Assembly (NCBI GenBank): GCA_016704565.1
Contig: JADIZV010000004.1
Coordinates: 917,234-981,233, forward strand
Reading direction: 5' to 3'
Length of the DNA: 64,000 nt
Source of the DNA: Candidatus Phosphoribacter baldrii
GTDB taxonomy: Bacteria; Actinomycetota; Actinomycetes; Actinomycetales; Dermatophilaceae
A program made the translations under genes and the position numbers. Below, piece by piece: positions 55,113-64,000 of the stretch. Each line of letters begins with the position of its first letter. The stretch's first letter is position 1. The notes under the pieces were generated by a model. It worked only from the letters and a program-made list of their open reading frames with translations. It had not been told where the DNA came from and did no database searches.

Positions 55113-55412
55113 TTACAGCTTCAGCAGGTTGGCGTCGTCGACCGAGGCCGAGCGGCGGGCACGGAAGATGGCCATGATGATCGCCAGACCGACGACCACC
55201 TCGGCGGCCGCGACGACCATGACGAACAAGGCGATGACCTGGCCGTCGAGGGTGCCGTGGATCCGCGAGAAGGTGACGAAGGCCAGGTTGGCCGCGTTGA
55301 GCATCAACTCGATGCCCATGAAGATGATGATCGCGTTGCGACGCACGAGGACGGTGGCCGCCCCGATCGTGAACAGCAGGATCGACAGGTAGATGTAGTT
55401 GATGAGGTTCAC
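55113..55412 (-). CDS. nuoK: NADH-quinone oxidoreductase subunit K
   Basis: A 99-residue three-helix subunit of the membrane arm. The conserved glutamates are visible in IIIFMGIELMLNAANLAFV and AAEVVVGLAI, which take part in proton transfer. The ATG overlaps the nuoJ stop by four bases. Size and pattern are exactly those of NuoK. Confidence 0.97.
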   Translation of the reverse strand: MNLINYIYLSILLFTIGAATVLVRRNAIIIFMGIELMLNAANLAFVTFSRIHGTLDGQVIALFVMVVAAAEVVVGLAIIMAIFRARRSASVDDANLLKL

Positions 55413-56170
55413 CGCGACCTCCCCTCCTCGATCTCGGCGCTGGCCTGGGTCGTCGGCGTCTCGTCCGGAGCGACGATCTGGTCACGTGCGACGAGCACCC
55501 GGGAGACCGACAGGTCGCTGGGCGTGCCGTCCGGCAGAAGCGCCGGGGTATCGACGGCATTGGACCGGGCATAGACACCGGGGGCCGGCAGGCCAGCGAC
55601 GAACACGTTGTCCTTGACCCGCTTGGCCGCCAGCTCGCGCTGTGTCGCCTTGGGCGTCAGTCGTTCGCGGTGGGCGAGCACCATGGCCCCGACCGCTGCC
55701 GTGATGAGCAGTGCTGAGGTGACCTCGAAGACCCAGACGTACTTGCCGAAGATGAGATCGGCCAGTCCGCTGACGTTGCCGGGGTCAGAGTTGATCTCAT
55801 CCAGACCTGCCGCCGGCGGCAGGGTGAAGGAGCCGACCGCGAGGAACATCAGGGCGGCCAACGCCAGCGCGAGGACGAGGGAGGCCACCCGGTGTCCGCG
55901 GATGGTCTCGGACAACGAGTCGGACGCATCGACTCCGACGAGCATGAGGACGAACAGGAAGATCATCATCACGGCGCCGGTGTAGACGAACACCTGGACG
56001 ATCCCGAGGAACTCCGCCTGCTGGGCGAGGTAGAGGACGCCGAGGTTGACCATGACGAACGCCATGCACAACGCGGCGTGGACCGCCTTGCGCGCGAACA
56101 ACAACCCCAATGCGCCCAACACCATGAGCGGGGCGATCAGCCAGAACAGCCAGGCTTCCGCATAACTCAT
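55409..56170 (-). CDS. nuoJ: NADH-quinone oxidoreductase subunit J
   Basis: A 253-residue membrane subunit with five helices in the first ~180 residues (WLFWLIAPLMVLGALGLLF; VQVFVYTGAVMMIFLFVLML, the pi-bulge helix) and a hydrophilic C-terminal tail of about 80 residues, longer than in E. coli but usual in actinobacteria. Both ends overlap neighbours by four bases. Confidence 0.95.
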   Translation of the reverse strand: MSYAEAWLFWLIAPLMVLGALGLLFARKAVHAALCMAFVMVNLGVLYLAQQAEFLGIVQVFVYTGAVMMIFLFVLMLVGVDASDSLSETIRGHRVASLVLALALAALMFLAVGSFTLPPAAGLDEINSDPGNVSGLADLIFGKYVWVFEVTSALLITAAVGAMVLAHRERLTPKATQRELAAKRVKDNVFVAGLPAPGVYARSNAVDTPALLPDGTPSDLSVSRVLVARDQIVAPDETPTTQASAEIEEGRSR

Positions 56171-56925
56171 CGCGCGGCACCTCCTTCGGCAGTCATTGCG
56201 GCGGCGTCGGCCGCGGCCGTTGCAGGGGCCGTTGCCCCGTCGGCGGCGTCAGCGGCCGCCTGCTCGGCCGCCCAGGCCCGCTGCTCGTCGGTCGCCTCGG
56301 CCACCTTGCCGAGGTAGTAGTCGCGCTCTTCCATCCCCGCCACCATCGGGTGCGGCGCGGGCAGCATCCCCTGCTGGATCGGAGCCAGCAACTGCTCCTT
56401 GGTGAAGATGAGGTCGGCGCGGTTGTTGTCGGCCAGCTCGTAGAAGTTGGTCATCGTCAACGCCCGCGTCGGGCACGCCTCGATGCACAACCCGCAGAAG
56501 ATGCACCGCAGGTAGTTGATCTGGTAGACGCGGCCATAGCGCTCGCCCGGCGAGAACCGGCCGGTGCCGCCCTCCTCCGCCGGGGTGTCGTCGTTGTCGG
56601 CACCTTCGACGAGGATCGCGTCGGCCGGGCAGGCCCACGCGCACAACTCACAGCCGACACACTTCTCCAGCCCGTCGGGGTGCCGGTTGAGCTGGTGTCG
56701 ACCGTGGTAACGCGGCGCCGTCGGGCGCTTCTCCTCCGGGTATTCCTCGGTGAGCACCTTGCGGAACATCGTCGCCCAGGTGACCCCGAAGCCGCCCACG
56801 GCAGCCGGCAGGATCTCGCCCAACCAGCCGGCCCGGGCGGTCGGCTCGTCAGTGCGGGTATGCCGGGTGGAGGGCAGGTTGGCGCCGTTGGAGTGGTCGG
56901 GTTGCGCGGGCAGGTTGTCAGCCAC
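56167..56925 (-). CDS. nuoI: NADH-quinone oxidoreductase subunit I
   Basis: A 252-residue ferredoxin-like subunit carrying two [4Fe-4S] clusters that link the peripheral arm to the quinone site. The motifs are CVGCELCAWACP and CIFCGLCIEACP. An N-terminal ~30-residue and a C-terminal alanine-rich tail (AADAADGATAPATAAAD) extend the core. I chose the GTG at 56925, just after GGAGGAGAG; the open frame extends to 57129 inside nuoH. Confidence 0.95.
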   Translation of the reverse strand: MADNLPAQPDHSNGANLPSTRHTRTDEPTARAGWLGEILPAAVGGFGVTWATMFRKVLTEEYPEEKRPTAPRYHGRHQLNRHPDGLEKCVGCELCAWACPADAILVEGADNDDTPAEEGGTGRFSPGERYGRVYQINYLRCIFCGLCIEACPTRALTMTNFYELADNNRADLIFTKEQLLAPIQQGMLPAPHPMVAGMEERDYYLGKVAEATDEQRAWAAEQAAADAADGATAPATAAADAAAMTAEGGAAR

Positions 56926-58273
56926 GGCTCTCCTCCTTCGCGGTGAGGGTCGAGGCCGCAACGGCCGGTATGCCGCGTTCCGGCTCGCGCAGGGTCTGCC
57001 CAGGCAGCGGTGGCACCGGGAAACCGCCAGCGAACGGATCGATCTCGTCCGGTGGGGGCGGGGTCGTCGTCGTTGCCGAGCCACGGTCAAGCAGCACGCC
57101 CAGCACGAACAGAGCGACGAGCACCGCACCGATGAGGATCAGCGAGGCGGTCGACAAGCCGCGACCCATGATCGTCACGACGGCCGAGCCACCGAACCAG
57201 CCCAGCGCAGCCGCACGCATGAAGGCGACGAGCACAACCCACGCCAGGGTGAGTGGGATGAGCAGTTTCCAGCCCAGCCGCATGAACTGGTCGTAGCGGA
57301 CGCGAGGCAACGAACCGCGCAGCCAGACGAAGAAGAACATGAACGACCACACCTTGAGGGTGAACCAGAGCAAACCCCACCAGCCGGTGCTGAAGTAGCC
57401 GTCGCCGATCGCCGAGATGAACGGCGGCGCCTGCCACCCGCCGAGGAACATCGTCGTGGCCAGTGCCGAAACGCTGAACATGTTGATGTATTCGGCGAGG
57501 AAGAACATCGCGAAGCGCATCGAGCCGTATTCAGTGTGGAACCCACCGACGATCTCGCCCTCGCCCTCGGCCAGGTCGAAGGGCAACCGGTTGGTCTCCC
57601 CCACCATGGTCACGAGGTAAACGAGGAACGACGGGATCGCCGACACGATGAACCACGTGCTGCGCTGGGCATCCACGATGGCGGAGGTCGACATCGACCC
57701 GCTCATGATGAAGACCGCGACGAGCGAGAGCCCCATGGCGATCTCGTAGGAGATGACCTGAGCCGACGAACGCAACCCGCCGAGCAGCGGATAGGTCGAC
57801 CCGGAAGACCACCCGGCCAGCAGGATGCCGTAGACGCCGACGGACGCCACCGCGAGCACCAACAGCACCGCAACGGGGGCATCGGTCAACTGCAACGGCG
57901 TCCGGTGTCCGAACATCCACACCTCGCCGCCGAGGGGCATGATCCCGAAGGCGACGAAACACATCGTCGCGACGATGAGCGGAGCCAAGGTGAAGATGAA
58001 CTTGTCGGCCGCCGCCGGAGCGTTGTCCTCCTTGAACATCGACTTCATGCCGTCGGCCAGGGTCTGCAACAGACCGAACGGCCCGTTGCGGTTCGGGCCG
58101 GGACGCTGCTGCATCCGGCCGATGACCCGCCGCTCGAACCAGATGACCAGCAGGGTCGAGATGAGCAGATAGACGAAGATGAACAACGCCTTGACCAGCG
58201 AGAGCCACAGCGGCGTGTCGCTGAAGTCGGCCAACGGCCTTTCGATCGCCGGGACCAGCATCGATGTGATCAC
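56918..58273 (-). CDS. nuoH: NADH-quinone oxidoreductase subunit H
   Basis: A 451-residue eight-helix subunit forming most of the quinone-binding chamber. Clear marks are RMQQRPGPNRNGPFGLLQTLADGMK in pieces, GWSSGSTYPLLGGLRSSAQVISYE in pieces and GETNRLPFDLAEGEGEIVGG. A hydrophilic C-terminal tail rich in proline is present. GTG at 58273 follows GGGAGG and overlaps the nuoG stop (GTGA). Confidence 0.96.
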   Translation of the reverse strand: MITSMLVPAIERPLADFSDTPLWLSLVKALFIFVYLLISTLLVIWFERRVIGRMQQRPGPNRNGPFGLLQTLADGMKSMFKEDNAPAAADKFIFTLAPLIVATMCFVAFGIMPLGGEVWMFGHRTPLQLTDAPVAVLLVLAVASVGVYGILLAGWSSGSTYPLLGGLRSSAQVISYEIAMGLSLVAVFIMSGSMSTSAIVDAQRSTWFIVSAIPSFLVYLVTMVGETNRLPFDLAEGEGEIVGGFHTEYGSMRFAMFFLAEYINMFSVSALATTMFLGGWQAPPFISAIGDGYFSTGWWGLLWFTLKVWSFMFFFVWLRGSLPRVRYDQFMRLGWKLLIPLTLAWVVLVAFMRAAALGWFGGSAVVTIMGRGLSTASLILIGAVLVALFVLGVLLDRGSATTTTPPPPDEIDPFAGGFPVPPLPGQTLREPERGIPAVAASTLTAKEESRG

Positions 58274-60480
58274 CGGGCACCTCCCTTGGTCACCGTGACG
58301 CGGGCACCGGCATCGACGCCGAGTGTCGAGCGGACTGCGCACCCGAGCGAGTTGGTTGGCAGCCAGACCACGCCGTCGACCATCCCGTCGGTCACCAGGA
58401 CCGGAACGCTCACCGAGCCGGAGCCGCTGGACACGGTCACCTCGTCGCCGTCAACGACCGCGAGCCGCGCGGCCAGCGCCGCACCGACGCGGGCCACGGA
58501 TGCGCGCGCGGTGCCTGCGAGGAACGGCTCGCCGTCTTGCATGCGCCCGCGGTCGAGCAGCAGCGGCCAGGTCGCCAACACGACGTCGCCGTCGCCCGCC
58601 CCGTATGCCGTCCCCCCACCGTTCGCAGCGCCACTGGACGTCGCGCGAGCACCGGTCCACGGACCGAGAGCCTCGAACTGGTCGTTGATCTGCTCCTGGG
58701 TGCGGGTCTCGAGGAACACTCCGAGCTCCGCCGCGAGCATGTCCAGGACCCGGTGGTCGCTCATCGAGTTGGTCGTGAGGGCCGCTTCGAACGGCCGGAC
58801 CCGGCCTTCCCAGTTGACGAAGCTGCCCGCCTTCTCGGCATGTGGGGCAACCGGGAGGACCACGTCGGCGACCGCCGTCACGGCCGACTCGCGGATCTCG
58901 AGGCTGACGACGAAGGCCTTGGCCAGCGCATCGGACACCTGCGGCAGGGCCAGGTCGCCGGGGTCGACCCCACCGACGACGAGGGCGCCGAGGGCGCCGC
59001 TTGCCGCAGCCGAGACGATGCCGGCGGTGTCGCGGCCCGGCGTGGCCGGAAGCGAGGCGACCTCCCAGACCGCGGCGACCTCACCGCGTGCCGCGGCGTC
59101 GGTCACCGGGCGGCCACCGGGCAGCAGGGCGCCGAGGGCACCGGCCTCCAGCGCACCGCGCTCGCCGGCCCGCCTGGGGATCCAGGCCAGCCGAGCACCC
59201 GTTGATGCGGCCAAGGACACGGCCGCGGCCAGCGCGCCGGGCGAGGTCGCGAGGCGCTCACCCACGAGAACGATCCCGCCACCGGACAGCGCCGACGTGA
59301 GTGTCGGGTCGGCCAGGGCGGCAGCCTCGGCTCCCGGGGCCGCGGGCACGAGGGTCCCGGAGAGCTTCTCCAGGCCGCGGGTGGCAAAGGGGGCCACGGC
59401 ATACACGGCGGTCTTGGCCTTGCGGACCGCCCGCCGAAGCCGCAGGAAGACGATCGGCGACTCCTCCTCCGGCTCGAACCCGGCGAGGACGACGGCCTTG
59501 GCGGACCGGAGGTCGGCGTAGGTGACCGCTCCCCACCCGGGCCGGTCGCCACCACGTGCTCGGCGAGGAACGCGACCTCGGCCGCGGAGTGCGGCCGGGC
59601 GCGGAAGTCGATGTCGTTGGTGCCCAAGGCGATTCGCGCGAACTTGCCGTAGGCGTAGGCGTCTTCGGCGGACACCCGCCCGCCCACGAGCACGCCGACA
59701 CCGTTGGCTGCCTGCAGCCCCGCGGCCGCGGCGGCTAGCGCCTCGGGCCAACCGACGGCCCGCATCGACCCGTCGGGCTGGCGCAGCAGGGGGAGCTCAA
59801 GCCGGTCGGGCAGGGTGGCCGACTGGAAGGCCCATCGGCCCTTGTCACAGGACCACTCGCCGTTGACCTCCGGGTCGTCGATGGCCATCCGACGCAGCAC
59901 GACGCCGCGGCGGTGGTCGGTGCGGATCGCGCAACCAGAGGCGCAGTGCTCACACGTGCTCGGCGTGGACACCAGGTCGAAGGGACGCGACCGGAAGCGG
60001 TAGCGCGCGCCCGTCAGCGCCCCCACCGGGCAGATCTGCACGGTGTTGCCGGAGAAGTAGGACTCGAACGGCTCGTCCTCGTAGATGCCGATCTGCTGCA
60101 TCGCCCCGCGCTCGACGAGGTTGATGAACTTGTCACCGGCGACCTGGTCGGAGAAGCGGGTGCAGCGCTGGCAGAGCACACAGCGCTCGCGGTCGAGCAG
60201 CACCTGGGTCGAGATGTTGACCGGCTTGGTGAAGGTCCGCTTGACGTCGGCGAACCGGGTCTGCGCGCGGCCGTTGGACATGGCCTGGTTCTGCAGGGGG
60301 CACTCGCCGCCTTTGTCGCAGACGGGGCAGTCCAGCGGGTGGTTGATGAGGAGGAACTCCATGACACCCTGCTGGGCCTTGTCGGCAACCGGCGAGGTGT
60401 GCTGAGTGTTGACGACCATGCCCGGGCTCACCGTCATGGTGCACGAGGCCTGCGGCAGGGAACGGCGCCAGGGTGCCATC
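58270..60480 (-). CDS. nuoG: NADH-quinone oxidoreductase subunit G (frameshifted, N terminus missing)
   Basis: NuoG carries several Fe-S clusters in the peripheral arm. Visible: DHPLDC-type CDKGGECPLQNQAMSNG, CVLCQRCTRFSDQVAGD, NTVQICPVGAL and CEHCASGCAIRTD, then the long molybdopterin-oxidoreductase-like part. Two breaks: a missing base near 59536-59542 (VATGPG-WGAVTYADL) and an indel near 60455-60460 (DGTLAPFP / PQASCTMTV). Before DGTLAPFP, where the N-terminal [2Fe-2S] domain (about 90 residues) should be, sequence jumps straight into the nuoF end at 60481. About 0.3 kb seems to be absent. Probably an assembly deletion, since the rest is well conserved. Confidence 0.85.
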
Positions 60481-60481
60481 G

Positions 60482-61846
<1,365 letters not shown>

Positions 61847-61850
<4 letters not shown>

Positions 61851-62535
61851 CCGCGCTCCTGGGCGATCTTGAGACCGAGCAGCGAGGCCGGCCCAGCAGC
61901 GGGACCTTCGTCGGCGCGACCGTCGTGGAAGCCCGCGAGCACCCGCGAAACCTCCTTGAAGGTGCAGACCTTGTCGGCGCCGCGGGTCGGCCGGACGTCC
62001 TTGCCGGCCCGCAAGTCGTCGGCGAGGCGGATCGTCGACTCGGGCGTCTGGTTGTCGAAGAACTCCCAGTTAGTCATGACGACCGGGGCATAGTCGCAGG
62101 CGGCGTTGCACTCGACTCGCTCCAGGGTGATCTTGCCGTCGGAGGTCGTCTCGTCGTGGCCGATCCCCAGGTGCTCGGAGACGGCGTCCCAGATCGCGTC
62201 GCCGCCCATGATCGCGCAGAGCGTGTTGGTGCAGACCCCGATGGTGTAGTCGCCGTTGGGGTGGCGCTTGTATTGGGTGTAGAAGGTGGCGACACCACTC
62301 ACCTCAGCAGTGGTGAGGTCGAGCACCTCGGCGCAGAACTCGATGCCCCGGCCGGTGACGTAGCCGTCGACCGACTGGACCAGGTGCAGCAACGGCAGGA
62401 GGGCCGACCGCTTGACGGGATAACGCGCGACAACCGCGGCGGCGTCCTCGCGCAACGTGGCCAGGACGTCCGCGGCATACGGGCCTTGCTCTCCGCGCTG
62501 ACGTGCAGGTGACCCGACGCGTCATGACCGGTCAT
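61847..62535 (-). CDS. nuoE: NADH-quinone oxidoreductase subunit E (frameshifted near 5' end)
   Basis: NuoE is the small thioredoxin-like [2Fe-2S] subunit. The cluster cysteines are visible as CTNTLC and ECNAACDYAP. From the ATG at 62535 the first residues read MTGHDASGHLHVSAESKAR, and the rest LREDAAAVVARYP continues in another frame; one base is missing near 62480, exactly at a CGGCATAC/GTATGCC site. Repair gives about 229 residues. Its start overlaps nuoD by 14 bases. Confidence 0.88.
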
Positions 62536-63968
62536 CGGTCAACACCCCCATAACCGGGTCGATGGACGCGACCGCGACGATGACGTCGGCGACCTGGCCG
62601 CCTTCGCGCATGATCGAGGTCGCTTGCAGGTTGTTGAAGGACGGGTCCCGGAAATGCGCCCGATAGGGCTGGGTCCCGCCGTCGGACACGAGGTGGCAGC
62701 CGAGCTCGCCCTGGCACTCTCGACTGCGGCATACACCTGGCCGGGCGGCACCCGGAAGCCCTCGGTGACGAGCTTGAAGTGATGGATGAGGTCTTCCATC
62801 GAGGTGCCCATGATGGTGCGGATGTGGTCGAGGCTGTTGCCCATGCCGTCGGACCCGATGGCCAGCTGGGCCGGCCAGGCAATCTTCTTGTCGGCCACCA
62901 TGACCGGGTCGCCGGCGCTGGCCTCGAGCCGGTCGGTGCACTGGGTCACGATCCGCAGCGACTGGTACATCTCGTCGAGCCGGATCCGCAGGCGACCGTA
63001 GGCGTCGGCGGTCTCGCGGGTGATGACGTCGAAGTCGTAGGTCTCGTAGCCGCAATAGGGAGCAGCCTTGCGCAGGTCGTGCGGCAGGCCAGCCGAGCGC
63101 AGCACCGGGCCGGTGATGCCCAAGGCCATGCAACCGGGCCAGGTCGGTAGACCGACGCCGACCATGCGGCCCTTGACAATCGGGTTCTCGTTGACGAGCA
63201 ACTCCAACTCGCGGATGCCCTTTGCGGATCTCGGGAACGAGCTCACGGATCTTGTCGATCGCTCGGGGCAGATCCTGGGCGACACCACCGGGGCGGATGT
63301 AGGCGTTGTTCATCCGCCGGCCGGTGATGATCTCGGTCAATTGGAAGACCCGCTCGCGCTCGCGGCGACCGATCGTCATCACCGTCGTGGCGCCCATCTC
63401 CATACCACAGGTGCCAATGCACACCAAGGTGCGGGGAGATCAGGGTGAGTTCCATCCCAGGAAGGACGCGGTTGACCGACGCCCGCTCAGGGATGTCGTC
63501 GGTGATCCCCGAGCAGCGACTCGATGGCCCGAGGCAGTAGCCGGTCTCACGGAACATCGGCGTGAGGTATCCATCCGGGTGCAGAAGGTAACCCCCTGGA
63601 CCCAGGTGCGGAACTCCATGTTCTTCTCGATGCCGGTGTAGAAGTAGCCGATTCCGCGCGCGGGCCTCGGTCACCGGTCTCACCGTCGAGCTGAGGATGA
63701 GCCGGGGCACGCCGTGCGTCGGCGGGTTGCTGCGGGCCCATGATAACGACTGATCCGCTCCTCGACGTGGCGGAGGTCGCCTCGTCGACGAGGTCGTCAA
63801 AATCGCCCGCGCCGCTCACCGGCGAAGGACCGGTGTTGAGTCGACGAGTCCTCGGCGGCGCTCGTCGCGGGGCGCTCGCTCGCGCCCGAGCCGCGGGTCC
63901 AGGCCGGGCTGGTCCGTGTGCCGTGTCTAGCCATGTCAGCCGTGTAAGTCGGTTCCCAGGTCGGCCAT
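62522..63968 (-). CDS. nuoD: NADH-quinone oxidoreductase subunit D (heavily frameshifted)
   Basis: NuoD forms the quinone site with NuoH. Conserved blocks are recognisable across all three minus-strand frames: GDFDDLVDEA, ITDDIPERAS, GMEMGATTVMTIG, RPGGVAQDLP, GIRELELLVNENPIVKGR, GYETYDFDVITRET, ADKKIAWPAQLAIGSDGMGNS and LGCHLVSDGGTQPYRAHFRDPSFNNLQ in pieces. I can place breaks near 62712, 63221, 63432 and several more between 63440 and 63800. A possible start is the ATG at 63968, after GGGAGG; this is uncertain. 63969-64000 is too short to assign and would lead into nuoC. Confidence 0.75.
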
Positions 63969-64000
63969 CGGTTGGAACGCCTCCCTCACGTCGGCGGGGG

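Overview
The window is high-GC DNA with tight actinobacterial operons: many ATGA or GTGA stop/start overlaps, GTG starts and SARP, Lrp, DeoR and TetR regulators. Together with a menaquinone-type polyprenyl synthase and a tms-type branched fatty acid pair, this suggests an aerobic or facultatively nitrate-respiring actinobacterium. I think Micrococcales (Intrasporangiaceae-like) is most likely, but that placement is inference.

Layout. 0-5.5 kb: 3' part of a respiratory nitrate reductase operon (narG fragment, narH, narJ, narI), followed by a MobA-like cofactor gene and a small DUF6457-type gene. 5.5-7.5 kb: a degenerate 52-bp repeat array, then alanine dehydrogenase (ald) divergent from its Lrp/AsnC-type regulator, with two matching operator-like boxes between them. 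7.6-14.6 kb: an accessory stretch ending at tRNA-Tyr. It holds secreted proteins, a DUF4143 ATPase, a small unknown gene, a three-domain DUF7669/DUF6884/GIY-YIG-like fusion, a truncated UvrD-like helicase, a CHAT/caspase-like protein, an HNH nuclease and a transposase scrap. 14.9-23 kb: yajQ, membrane proteins, the tmsA/tmsB pair for 10-methyl fatty acids, and aminopeptidase N. 23-33 kb: GNAT, an MMPL transporter, a metallophosphoesterase with a seven-bladed propeller (frameshifted), a large SARP regulator and htpX. 33.5-39.5 kb: a complete fructose PTS locus (DeoR-type regulator, fruK, EIIA, EIIBC, HPr, EI). 39.7-45 kb: an alkyl-DHAP-synthase-like flavoprotein divergent from tetR-glpD-mcr. 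45-49 kb: korA-korB-rarD. 49-64 kb, minus strand: polyprenyl diphosphate synthase and NADH dehydrogenase genes nuoN to nuoD.

The main links are respiratory. Nar, Nuo, KorAB, GlpD and the polyprenyl synthase all feed or use the quinone pool. The fructose PTS and GlpD supply glycolytic and lipid precursors.

The strongest unexplained signal is not a gene. The word CGGCATAC (or its complement GTATGCCG) recurs throughout. I counted 94 copies of its 7-base core GGCATAC by eye, about one per 680 bp, with no strand bias. It lies inside genes in several reading frames, forcing rare codons (ATA, GTA, TAT), and between genes it often forms inverted pairs that look like terminators. It behaves like a DNA uptake sequence or another genome-wide signal.

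Sequence quality falls toward the right end. nuoG, nuoF, nuoE and nuoD contain many single-base frame breaks, and the first ~90 codons of nuoG appear to be missing. I treat these as probable assembly or read errors rather than biology.
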